DNA of 64,000 nt from Halobaculum marinum. Lineage in GTDB: Archaea; Halobacteriota; Halobacteria; Halobacteriales; Haloferacaceae. Positions 8,792-16,460 of this stretch are shown one piece after another. Within the stretch, counting starts at the first letter, position 1. Every line of letters begins with the position of its first letter. Under the pieces are notes generated by a model, which saw only the letters and a program-made list of their open reading frames with translations, was not told where the DNA came from and ran no database searches. The stretch spans positions 2,170,001 to 2,234,000 of the forward strand of contig NZ_CP119989.1 of NCBI RefSeq assembly GCF_029338555.1. Reading direction: 5' to 3'. A program made the translations under genes and the position numbers.

Positions 8792-10018
8792 ATGAGCGAC
8801 ACCGACGCCGACGCCGCGACGCTCGCCGAGCGCGTGCGCGACGGCGACCTCCGCCTGTACGAGTTGGAGGAGCACGCGGACGCCGACACCGCCGCCGCGG
8901 CCCGCCGACTGCTCGTCGAAGAGCACTCCGGCGCGGACCTCGCGACCAGCGGCGACTACGCCTTCGACGCCGCGGTCGCCGACTCCGCCATCGAGAACAT
9001 GGTCGGCGCGATCCAGATCCCACTGGGCGTCGTCGGCCCCGTCGAGATAGACGGCGGCGCCATCTCGGGCGAGCACTACCTCCCGATGGCGACGACCGAG
9101 GGCGCGCTGCTCGCGTCCGTCAACCGCGGCTGTGCGGCGCTCAACACCGCCGGCGGCGCTGGCGCGCGCGTGCTCAAGAACCGCATGACTCGGGCCCCTG
9201 CCTTCCGCGTCGCCGACGTGGCCGAGGCCGAGGCGCTGTCGTCGTGGGTCCGCGACAACGTCGACGCCCTCCGGGAGGCCGCCGAGTCGACGACGAGCCA
9301 CGGCGAGTTGAAGGAGGCGACGCCGTACGTCGTCGGCAACACCGTGTTCGTCCGGTTCGCGTACGACACGAAAGACGCGATGGGGATGAACATGGCCACC
9401 ATCGCGACCGAGGAAGCCTGCGACGTGATCGAGGCCGAGACGACCGCCGAGTTGGTCGCGCTGTCGGGCAACCTCTGTACCGACAAGAAGCCCGCGGCGG
9501 TCAACGCCGTCGAGGGGCGCGGGCGGACGGTCGCCGCCGACGTGACCATCCCCCGCGAGACGGTCGAAGAGACGCTGAAGACGACCCCAGAGGCCGTCGC
9601 CGAGGTGAACACGCGCAAGAACCTCGTCGGCTCCGCGAAGGCCGGCAGTCTCGGCTTCAACGCCCACGTGGCCAACATGGTCGCGGCGATGTTCCTCGCG
9701 ACCGGCCAAGACGCCGCGCAGGTCGTCGAGGGGTCGAACGCCATCACGACCGCCGAAGTCGACGCCGACGGCGACCTGTACGTCTCGGTGACCATCGCCT
9801 CGCTGGAGGTCGGGACGGTCGGCGGCGGGACGAAACTCCCCACGCAGTCGGAGGCGCTGGACGTGCTCGGCATCCGCGGCGGCGGCGACCCCGCCGGGAG
9901 CAACGCAGACGCGCTCGCGGAGGCCGTCGCGGTCGCGGCGCTCGCGGGCGAACTCTCGCTCCTCTCTGCGCTCGCGTCGCGGAACCTCTCGTCGGCGCAC
10001 GCGAGCCTCGGGCGGTAA
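8792..10018 (+). CDS. hmgA: 3-hydroxy-3-methylglutaryl-CoA reductase
   Basis: 408 residues, class I archaeal size. It makes mevalonate from HMG-CoA with NADPH, the committing step to archaeal isoprenoid membrane lipids. Motifs: ENMVGAIQIPLGVVGPV (substrate site), TTEGALLASVNRG (catalytic Glu), TKDAMGMNMA (NADPH site), DKKPAAVN (catalytic Lys), GQDAAQ (catalytic Asp), GTVGGGTKLPTQ and, near the end, SAHASL with the catalytic His. It is the drug target of statins in haloarchaea (known for the family). The start is fixed by the TATA box 27 nt upstream. Confidence 0.96.
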   Translation: MSDTDADAATLAERVRDGDLRLYELEEHADADTAAAARRLLVEEHSGADLATSGDYAFDAAVADSAIENMVGAIQIPLGVVGPVEIDGGAISGEHYLPMATTEGALLASVNRGCAALNTAGGAGARVLKNRMTRAPAFRVADVAEAEALSSWVRDNVDALREAAESTTSHGELKEATPYVVGNTVFVRFAYDTKDAMGMNMATIATEEACDVIEAETTAELVALSGNLCTDKKPAAVNAVEGRGRTVAADVTIPRETVEETLKTTPEAVAEVNTRKNLVGSAKAGSLGFNAHVANMVAAMFLATGQDAAQVVEGSNAITTAEVDADGDLYVSVTIASLEVGTVGGGTKLPTQSEALDVLGIRGGGDPAGSNADALAEAVAVAALAGELSLLSALASRNLSSAHASLGR

Positions 10019-10049
10019 CACCGGTCGTCGGGGAGACCCCCGGCATTCC

Positions 10050-10430
10050 CTACCCCTTCTGTCGGTCTTCTGCGGCCGCGATCAGTGTCTGGAGCAGCCA
10101 CCAGAGGCGCGGTCGGACGCTGAGCGGGTCGCCCCACAGGTGGGCCGCCAGCGGCGCCTGCACCGTCGCCGCGAGGAAGAAGAACACGCCGACGATGGGG
10201 TCGAGGTACACCCACGCCGCGACGCCGGCGGCGCCCTCCCACACGAGCAGGGCGTAGGCCGCCCCGCCGTGGAGCGTGAGGAACACGCCGAGCAGCGAGA
10301 CGAACGTCGCCGCGAACAGCAGCGCCGCGTACGGCGGTTCGCCGGGGGGCGACTCGATCTGGGCCAGCCACGGGAGCGCGGCGACTCCCCCGCCGACGCT
10401 CGCGAGCGTGCCCGTCGCTGCCTGCGACAT
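10050..10430 (-). CDS. Small integral membrane protein, unknown function
   Basis: 126 residues with about four hydrophobic segments (near residues 8-25, 34-52, 57-77 and 80-100), the last being VGVFFFLAATVQAPLAAHLWG. Charged residues are sparse, and a short soluble tail ends AAAEDRQKG. I do not recognise a family. It is convergent with hmgA (31 nt) and 42 nt downstream of the zinc-ribbon gene on the same strand, so the two may be cotranscribed. Confidence 0.65.
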   Translation of the reverse strand: MSQAATGTLASVGGGVAALPWLAQIESPPGEPPYAALLFAATFVSLLGVFLTLHGGAAYALLVWEGAAGVAAWVYLDPIVGVFFFLAATVQAPLAAHLWGDPLSVRPRLWWLLQTLIAAAEDRQKG

Positions 10431-10472
10431 ACTCGCCAGTCCGCGCTCCTCGTGATAAACGCTCCGGGGCGG

Positions 10473-10997
10473 TTACAGGAGTCGATACTCGCCGCGCGAC
10501 TCCGACGCCTCCCCGCGTCGCGTCAGGCGGTCGAGCAGGTCGCGCGCCGCCTCCGCTGGGACGCCGTGGTCCGTCGCGTAGTCGACGACCGCGTCTTCCG
10601 TCCGGTTCCCCTCGCGGAGCGCGTCGCGGACGACCTCGTCACGCGAGCGCGACCCACCCGACTCAGACGCGCCCGCGGCGGCGACCTCATCGGGGTCCAG
10701 CCCCGACCGTTCGAGGTACTCGCGGTCGTCGACGGCGCCCTCGAACGCTTCGACCTCCCGCTCCAACTCGGCCACCGTCCCCGCGCGCTCGAACGCCTCG
10801 GCGTCGCCGCGCTTGTCGGCCAGCAGTTTCGCTCGCGCTTGCGCCGCTGCGGCGCGGTCCTCCGACTCGTAGAAGCGCTTGAGTCGCTTCGTGGGGTGGC
10901 GCGTCGAACACGTCGGACAGGTCGCCGACTGTTGGCTGTCGGGGTCCGAGAGGAGCCAGTAGGTGCCGCACGAACGGCACCCGACGACGGCGTACAT
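10473..10997 (-). CDS. Zinc-ribbon plus winged-helix protein (DUF5817-type)
   Basis: 174 residues from the ATG at 10997; an ATG at 11036 adds 13 residues before the MYAVVGC start I know from this haloarchaeal family (DUF5817, from memory). CRSCG and CPTCS near the N-terminus form a zinc ribbon, followed by a basic RHPTKRLKRFYES strand. The middle is helical and charged. The C-terminal 60 residues (DEVVRDALREG through LLDRLTRRGEASES) look like a winged helix. Probably nucleic-acid binding; role unknown. Confidence 0.75.
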   Translation of the reverse strand: MYAVVGCRSCGTYWLLSDPDSQQSATCPTCSTRHPTKRLKRFYESEDRAAAAQARAKLLADKRGDAEAFERAGTVAELEREVEAFEGAVDDREYLERSGLDPDEVAAAGASESGGSRSRDEVVRDALREGNRTEDAVVDYATDHGVPAEAARDLLDRLTRRGEASESRGEYRLL

Positions 10998-11128
10998 ACC
11001 GAGCGCTTGCGCGTCCCACGGATTGAACCTTGTCACCGCAGCCGTGGGTCGACTGGCCGGTGCGTGCGCCCGCGGCGTGCACCCGCCGTGCCCGCGGAAC
11101 TAAGTCGGTCGCCGTCGCGCCCACGGGT

Positions 11129-11470
11129 ATGGAGCACGACCCACACGACCCAGACGGCGACACGGAGGCGGTGCCCGGCGTCCACCTCGCGCAGTTGGCG
11201 ACGGGTGAGGAGATGAGCGTCCAGCACTTCACCATCGAGCCGGGGGCGACGGTGCCGTCTCACAGCCACCACCACGAGCAGGCGGGCTACATCACGGCGG
11301 GGGCGCTCACCTTCCTGTTGGCGGACGGCGAGGAGGTCGTCTGCGAGGCGGGCGACTCGTACGTCCTCGCGGGCGAGGAGGTCCACGGCGCCGAGAACAG
11401 GGGCGACGAGGTCGTGGAGGGCGTCGACATCTTCAGTCCGCCGCGCCCGAACCCGGACTGGCAGGAGTAG
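11129..11470 (+). CDS. Single-domain cupin protein
   Basis: 113 residues from the ATG at 11129. Cupin motif 1 is visible as PSHSHHHEQAGYITAG, with His ligands and a Glu, and motif 2 as YVLAGEEVHGAENRG. This is a minimal RmlC-like barrel binding one divalent metal. Small stand-alone cupins may be isomerases, dioxygenases or sugar-binding proteins; nothing local picks one. It is convergent with the next gene, 21 nt apart. Confidence 0.85.
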   Translation: MEHDPHDPDGDTEAVPGVHLAQLATGEEMSVQHFTIEPGATVPSHSHHHEQAGYITAGALTFLLADGEEVVCEAGDSYVLAGEEVHGAENRGDEVVEGVDIFSPPRPNPDWQE

Positions 11471-11491
11471 TCGCCACCACTGGCAACTTCG

Positions 11492-12100
11492 TCAGTCGGC
11501 GTTCGCTTCGTCGTCGAGGTCGGTCTCGTCGGCACCGGGTGCCAGCGACACGTCCACGTCGTCGGGTTCCTCGGCGCCGCCGACGTGCAGTTCCCCGTCG
11601 GCGTCCTCGACGTAGGCGTCGTCCGCGAACCCCGCGACGGCGTTCTCGAACTCGCCCTCGGCCATCCGCTCGGGCGTGGTCGGGGCGTCGGCGACGCCGT
11701 CCGCGGGCCGGAACTCGCCGAGCGGGTCGTCGATGGTGATGCCGTGGCGCTGGAAGAACGCCTCGTAGCGGCGGTAGTGCTGTTCCAACTCGTCGCTGGG
11801 AATCTCCATCATCTCCGCCCAGCCGTGGTTGAAGAAGTCGAAGTTCGCCTGGACGTGTGTGATCTCGCGGGCCTCCGCCTCGGGGAAGCCGGCCTCCAGC
11901 GCGGCGACGTACGTGTCCATCGTCGCGTCGAAGAAGTCGTCGAGGTGCTCGCGGCGCTCCTCGCGGTTCGCCTCCGCCGTCTTGCCGAGGAAGATGTCGG
12001 TGTGCATCCCGACGAGTTTGTCGTTGACGTAGCCGCCGACGACCGGCGTCGTGAGCGCGCGCTTGGCCGCCCAGTGGCGGACGTTCTGCCGGAGCTTCAT
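11492..12100 (-). CDS. Haloarchaeal conserved protein (DUF6149-type)
   Basis: 202 residues from the ATG at 12100 (MKLRQNVRHWAAKRAL). The body is helical (AEANREERREHLDDFFDATMDTY) with the FFNHGWAEMMEIP stretch, and the tail of about 50 residues is very acidic. No signal peptide, membrane segment or catalytic motif is seen. I link it to DUF6149 from memory; function is unknown. It is divergent from the FAD oxidoreductase. Confidence 0.7.
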   Translation of the reverse strand: MKLRQNVRHWAAKRALTTPVVGGYVNDKLVGMHTDIFLGKTAEANREERREHLDDFFDATMDTYVAALEAGFPEAEAREITHVQANFDFFNHGWAEMMEIPSDELEQHYRRYEAFFQRHGITIDDPLGEFRPADGVADAPTTPERMAEGEFENAVAGFADDAYVEDADGELHVGGAEEPDDVDVSLAPGADETDLDDEANAD

Positions 12101-12235
12101 ACGCCGTCGTTGGGGTCGGACACCCTTGAATGTGCGGCGAACCGGCACTCCCGACGGCCCTCATTACACACCTCTAGGACTTGTGGATACCCCTGTTACG
12201 GACTCCCGTGAAGCCTCACGTCGATAGCAACCCAC

Positions 12236-12241
12236 ATTAAC
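12236..12241 (+). promoter_or_regulatory. TATA box of the FAD oxidoreductase gene
   Basis: ATTAAC, centred about 24 nt before the ATG at 12262, fits a leaderless transcript. Confidence 0.5.
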
Positions 12242-12261
12242 CCCGAATCCGAAGCGCGGGT

Positions 12262-13506
12262 ATGAGCGAGTCGTTCGTCATCATCGGCGACGGGATCGCC
12301 GGCAGTTCTGCCGCCGAAACCCTCCGTGAGGAGGCGCCCGACGCCGACATCACCGTGATCACGGACGAGGGAGAGGCCCTCTACAATCGTATCCTCATCA
12401 AAGAGTTCGCCAAGGGGAAGCTCCCCGAGGCGCCCATCTCCATCCACGACGACGGGTGGTACGATGAGCGCGACATCGACCTCGAACTGAACACGCTCGT
12501 CGTCGACATCCGCACCGACGAGCACGAGGTCGAGACCCACACCGGCGACGTGCTGGAGTACGACAAACTCCTGCTCGCCGTCGGCGGCACGCCCCAGCAG
12601 CTCCCCGTCGAGGGGAGCGACGCCGAGGGCGTCCACCACTTCTGGACGTTCCAGGACGCCCGCCGGATCCGGGAGTCCGCCGAGGACGCCGAGGACGCCG
12701 TCATCGTCGGCGCGGGGCTGCTCGGCATCGACCTCGCGGCCATCTGCGGCGCGCAGGGCGTCGAGGGCAAGTACCTGATGCGCGGCGACTCGTGGTGGCG
12801 CTACGCGCTCGACGAGGAGGGCGCCGAGATCATGCACGACGCGATGCGCGAGCGCGGCGTCGAACCCGTCTTCCAGTCGGGCGTGGACCACTTCGAGACG
12901 GACGACGACGGCCACGTCACCACCGCGGTCGACCCCAACGGCGACAGCTACAAAGCCGACTTCGCCGGCGTCGCCATCGGCCTCAACCTCAACACCGAAC
13001 TCGTCGAGGGCACGTCCATCGAGACAGACGACGGCATCGTCGTCGACGAGTTCATGCAGACGAGCGACCCGGACGTGTTCGCCGCCGGCGACATCACGCG
13101 CTTCTACGACGTGATCCTCGGCGAGCAGGCCCAGAACGGTGCGTGGGGCAGCGCGAAAGAGCAGGGCACCATCGCAGCGAAGAACATGCTCGACCACGGC
13201 TCCGAGGAGTTCCGCTGGGTGTCCTCGTACTCCATCACCCACTTCGACTTCCCGTTCCTCTCGTTCGGGCACCCGACGCTCGGCGACGACGAGGTCATGC
13301 GGAAGGTCGACGACGACGAGTGGCGCCGCCTCGCGCTGAAGGACGGCAAGATCGTCGGCGGCGTCCTGATCGGCAACCTCGCCCCTCAGTCCGCGTACAA
13401 ACAGCTCATGCGCGAGCAGGTCGACGTGAGCGGGCAGGAGGACCTGCTCATGACCGAGGGCTTCTCCGTCGACGACCTTGAGACCGAGGGCGCGACCCCC
13501 GAGTAA
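12262..13506 (+). CDS. NAD(P)/FAD-dependent oxidoreductase (ferredoxin/nitrite reductase-like)
   Basis: 414 residues. FAD-binding Rossmann motif GDGIAGSSAAETL at residues 9-21; second dinucleotide fold VIVGAGLLGIDLAA at about 150; FAD closing motif PDVFAAGDIT at about 270. It lacks the CxxxxC redox-active disulfide of thioredoxin or lipoamide reductases, so it resembles NADH-dependent rubredoxin, ferredoxin or nitrite reductase flavoproteins. The electron partner is unknown and no redox partner gene is adjacent. The C-terminal domain (GGVLIGNLAPQSAYKQL) is typical of the family. Confidence 0.88.
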   Translation: MSESFVIIGDGIAGSSAAETLREEAPDADITVITDEGEALYNRILIKEFAKGKLPEAPISIHDDGWYDERDIDLELNTLVVDIRTDEHEVETHTGDVLEYDKLLLAVGGTPQQLPVEGSDAEGVHHFWTFQDARRIRESAEDAEDAVIVGAGLLGIDLAAICGAQGVEGKYLMRGDSWWRYALDEEGAEIMHDAMRERGVEPVFQSGVDHFETDDDGHVTTAVDPNGDSYKADFAGVAIGLNLNTELVEGTSIETDDGIVVDEFMQTSDPDVFAAGDITRFYDVILGEQAQNGAWGSAKEQGTIAAKNMLDHGSEEFRWVSSYSITHFDFPFLSFGHPTLGDDEVMRKVDDDEWRRLALKDGKIVGGVLIGNLAPQSAYKQLMREQVDVSGQEDLLMTEGFSVDDLETEGATPE

Positions 13507-13623
13507 CCGAGCGACGACGACTCGCGACCTCGCTTCTCTCGACGCGTCCGTTCCCGGCCAGCGACCGCGCCGGCGTTGACTCTTCGGGACACTGTAGTGC
13601 GTTCGCACGGCGCAAGAGCTATG

Positions 13624-13647
13624 TACCATCCATGGTAAACGTTACCA
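13624..13647 (+). promoter_or_regulatory. Overlapping palindromes just before a GTG start
   Basis: TACCAT-CC-ATGGTA (13624-13637) shares its right half with TGGTAA-ACG-TTACCA (13633-13647). This gives three TACCA/TGGTA half-sites covering -25 to -2 of a GTG start at 13649. The placement is that of a repressor site between TATA box and transcription start (inference). Confidence 0.45.
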
Positions 13648-13648
13648 C

Positions 13649-13945
13649 GTGACACGAAACGGCCGACCACTGGTGGTGCGTCGAGCCGAGACGGTGCCCG
13701 AGGGGGCGACGGTTCGGCACGTCGATCAGTTGAGCGAGCGCGACAAGAGCGCGCTGTACGAACTGTCGCGAGGTGAGGCGGTCCGTGCGCCGGGGCTCGA
13801 ACCCGGTGAGGTCGTGGTGTTCACGTCGTACTACCGGGTGGTGGAGGCCACGACCGCGGCCCCGGTGACGACCGACGGGCCGCCCGCCGAGCAGGACCGC
13901 GAGGCCGCGCCGGACGGGGGCGCGCCGTCGCCGGTCCGTCGGTAG
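13649..13945 (+). CDS. Small unknown haloarchaeal protein
   Basis: 98 residues from a GTG at 13649; the ATG at 13632 hits a stop after six codons. The conserved-looking part is residues 8-66 (RRAETVPEGATVRHVDQLSERDKSALYELSRGE, then GEVVVFTSYYRVV), followed by a disordered Pro/Asp tail. No known domain is recognised. Overlapping inverted repeats lie directly upstream. It stands alone between the flavoprotein gene and a conserved 138-residue gene. Confidence 0.6.
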   Translation: MTRNGRPLVVRRAETVPEGATVRHVDQLSERDKSALYELSRGEAVRAPGLEPGEVVVFTSYYRVVEATTAAPVTTDGPPAEQDREAAPDGGAPSPVRR

Positions 13946-14049
13946 CCCCCCGACGTCGAGGGAGCGAGCAACGGCCGACCGTCTGGGCGCCGACGGCACG
14001 CCGGCGGTCGGACCGACACCGTTTTCGGCGCCACTCTCGGAACGCGAGT

Positions 14050-14466
14050 ATGGATAACGCCGGTTCGAGCGACATGACGCTCGCGTTCGAGTTGGACGCG
14101 CTCAAGTCGTTGGCGGACCCGAACGCGGTGTTCAACGACGCGCGTGGGTGGACCGAGTACGTCGGCGTCGTCTCCGAGAAGCCCACCTACGTCGTCACGA
14201 ACTTCACCCGCAAGCACCGCGTCCGGCAGGACTTCTTCTCCGGACCACGCGGTGTGAACGAGTCGCTGGAGAACGTGAAACGCCAGTTCGACACCGACCG
14301 CCACGTGTTCGTCGGGACGACCGACGAGGACCGCGCGGTCGCCGAGGAGACCGGGTGGGAGTTCCTCCCGCTGGAGCAGGCCGCCGGGGCGGCGGGGTGG
14401 GAACTGACCGACCCAGACGACGACTCGGATCCGTTCGCCGAAGAGACGCGCGACGACTGGCCCTGA
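14050..14466 (+). CDS. Haloarchaeal conserved protein (DUF7124-type)
   Basis: 138 residues beginning MDNAGSSDMTLAFELDALKSL, with central YVGVVSEKPTYVVTNFTRKHRV, FFSGPRG and HVFVGTTDED, then an acidic tail. The alternating pattern suggests a small alpha/beta fold. The family is widely conserved in haloarchaea (I recall DUF7124) but uncharacterised. It lies 99 nt upstream of mptA on the same strand. Confidence 0.72.
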   Translation: MDNAGSSDMTLAFELDALKSLADPNAVFNDARGWTEYVGVVSEKPTYVVTNFTRKHRVRQDFFSGPRGVNESLENVKRQFDTDRHVFVGTTDEDRAVAEETGWEFLPLEQAAGAAGWELTDPDDDSDPFAEETRDDWP

Positions 14467-14565
14467 CTGCGGCGACTGACCGCCGAACCCGACCGCGGTG
14501 TAGCGGTATGAAGCTTCACCTTTCGAAACCACTAATCAGCGTGGTCCCGTGTACGTATCTACTCA

Positions 14566-15492
14566 ATGAGCCACCAGTTGCCGGACGTGCAGGCCAGTCG
14601 GCCGGACGTCTCCGTCGGACTGAGTCAGGTCGGCGTCACCGGCGTCGAGAAGCTCGTGAAGATCGACCGCGGTGACGACCGTCCGTGGGTGTTCATGGCG
14701 GAGTTCTCGGTGTTCGTCGACCTCCCCGGCGAGCGCAAGGGGATCGACATGAGTCGGAACATGGAAGTGATCGACGAGGTGCTGGAGGCGGCCACGCGCG
14801 AGGAGGCGTACCGGATCGAGGACGTCTGCGGCGACGCCGCCGATCGGTTGCTGGAGAAGCACGACTACACGACGACCGCGAAGATCGAGATGACCGCGGA
14901 GTTGGCGACGCGCGAGGACACCCCCGCGTCTGGCCGCGAGACGCAGTCTACGTTCACGGTCATCGCGAGCGCCGTCGCCGACGAGGAGGGGACGCGCGAG
15001 GAGATCGGGGCCGAGGTCACCGGCATGACCGTCTGCCCGTGTTCGCAGGGGATGTCCGAGTCGCGCGCCCGAGACAAACTCGACGAACTCGGCGTCGACG
15101 ACGAGACCGCCGAGGCGTTCCTCGACGCCGTCCCCCAGCCGGGACACTCCCAGCGGGGCCACGCCACGCTGACGTTCACCGCCGAGGGGGCGCCCGAGGT
15201 CGACCTGCTCGACGTGATCGACACCGCCCGCGACTCGATGAGCGCGCGGATCTACAACTACGCCAAGCGGCCGGACGAGGACCACATGACGTACCAGGCC
15301 CACGCGGACGCGAAGTTCGTCGAAGACTGCGTGCGCACGATGGCCGAGGACGTCGTCGAGACGTACGACCACCTGGAGGACGACGTCGTCGTCCACATGA
15401 AGCAGTCGAACGACGAGTCGATCCACCAGCACAACGCCCACGCCGAGCGTGAGATCTCGATGGGCACCCTCCGCGACGAGTTAGCCGACTGA
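14566..15492 (+). CDS. mptA: GTP cyclohydrolase IV (MptA)
   Basis: 308 residues, the normal MptA length. It converts GTP to 7,8-dihydroneopterin 2',3'-cyclic phosphate, opening pterin synthesis (methanopterin or folate type) and, in haloarchaea, also feeding archaeosine. Marks: [66 protein letters not shown] and [13 protein letters not shown], containing the His and Cys residues of the FolE2/MptA Fe(II) site. A 10-bp palindrome TGAAGCTTCA (14509-14518) lies upstream, with a CTAATCA TATA-like element about 33 nt before the start. Confidence 0.95.
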   Translation: MSHQLPDVQASRPDVSVGLSQVGVTGVEKLVKIDRGDDRPWVFMAEFSVFVDLPGERKGIDMSRNMEVIDEVLEAATREEAYRIEDVCGDAADRLLEKHDYTTTAKIEMTAELATREDTPASGRETQSTFTVIASAVADEEGTREEIGAEVTGMTVCPCSQGMSESRARDKLDELGVDDETAEAFLDAVPQPGHSQRGHATLTFTAEGAPEVDLLDVIDTARDSMSARIYNYAKRPDEDHMTYQAHADAKFVEDCVRTMAEDVVETYDHLEDDVVVHMKQSNDESIHQHNAHAEREISMGTLRDELAD

Positions 15493-15562
15493 GGTCGAGC
15501 CCCCTTCTCGCGGCGGCCGCTCCCCGCTGGTTCTGTGCTGTCGGTCCGAACGCCCCGTCAGT

Positions 15563-16366
15563 TCACAGTCCGAGTGGGCTCGCCTGCTCCCACCGCTCGC
15601 GGAACGTCCGCCGCACGTCGCCGGCGAACTCAGGGTCCTTCAGGTCGATCATCGCGAACGACTCGCCCGGGTCCACCGGGCTCGGCACCTCCATACACAC
15701 CTCTGCGTCGTCGACGAGCGTGAAGGTCCCGCGCAGCCCCGGCGCCGTTCGCACGGTGAAGTTCGGGTGATCGGCCATCCGTTCGAAGTAGCGCTCGCCG
15801 ACGCTCTCGGGGAGTTGCGACGGGAGTTCCTCAGACAACAGCAGCGAGACGTCGACGCCGCGTTCGAGCGCCGCCTCCAACTCCTCGGCGATCGCTTCGC
15901 CGACGTCGCCGATGTCCAACCCGGACGCGGGGGCCGCGGCGATCATCACGACGCGATCGTCTGCCGCCGACAGCCGTTCGAGCAGGAGGTCCGCCGTCTC
16001 CTCGGGGCCGAGCGCGGCGGTCCAGAACTGCTCGTCGGGCGGGTCGCCCGCCTCCAACTCCGTCGCGAGGTCGTCGACGACGGCCTCGTACTGCTTGGCC
16101 TGCTCGTCGAGTTCGCGCTTGCGCTCCTCCAACAGTCGGTCGAGCGCGGCGTCGGGTTCGACCGCGAGGTACTTCTTCGGGCGACTCGCGGCCTGACTCC
16201 GCGCGAGGCGGTGGCGCTCCAAACTGTTGAGCACGTCGTACACCCGCCCCATCGGAACGCCGCTAGCCTCGGACAACTCCTTTGCCGTTGCCGGGCCCGC
16301 ATCGAGGAGTGCGCGATAGGCCCGGGACTCGTACTCGGAGAGGCCGAGGTCACGAAGGTCTGCCAT
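15563..16366 (-). CDS. TrmB-family transcriptional regulator
   Basis: 267 residues. Residues 1-70 form the TrmB winged helix (LGLSEYESRAYRALLDAGPATAKELSEASGVPMGRVYDVLN). A coiled-coil linker follows (LDRLLEERKRELDEQAKQYEAVVDDL), then a PLD-like regulatory domain (DDRVVMIAAAPASG, RGVDVSLLLSEELP) and a final GTFTLVDDAEVCMEVPSP sheet. TrmB proteins respond to sugars or other metabolites in archaea. The ligand here is unknown. A GGGTGA-N6-TCACCC repeat overlaps its own T-rich promoter element, so autoregulation is plausible. Confidence 0.88.
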   Translation of the reverse strand: MADLRDLGLSEYESRAYRALLDAGPATAKELSEASGVPMGRVYDVLNSLERHRLARSQAASRPKKYLAVEPDAALDRLLEERKRELDEQAKQYEAVVDDLATELEAGDPPDEQFWTAALGPEETADLLLERLSAADDRVVMIAAAPASGLDIGDVGEAIAEELEAALERGVDVSLLLSEELPSQLPESVGERYFERMADHPNFTVRTAPGLRGTFTLVDDAEVCMEVPSPVDPGESFAMIDLKDPEFAGDVRRTFRERWEQASPLGL

Positions 16367-16385
16367 ACACGCGCCACGGGTTGGG

Positions 16386-16403
16386 GGGTGAAAAAACTCA
16401 CCC
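16386..16403 (-). promoter_or_regulatory. Inverted repeat over the TATA region of the TrmB-like gene
   Basis: GGGTGA-aaaaac-TCACCC. On the minus strand the loop reads as a T-run centred about 28 nt before the ATG at 16366, which is where a TATA box should be. A protein bound here would block TBP/TFB, so this is a candidate autoregulatory operator. Confidence 0.45.
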
Positions 16404-16460
16404 TGGGTTTACCGCGTCAGACACGAACCGACTCCGTCCGCACGTCGGCGGTCGGACTCA

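Noticed and set aside
14508-14675. ORF starting [13 protein letters not shown] upstream of and overlapping mptA
   Set aside because: It is out of frame with mptA, runs into Arg-rich sequence and covers the mptA promoter.
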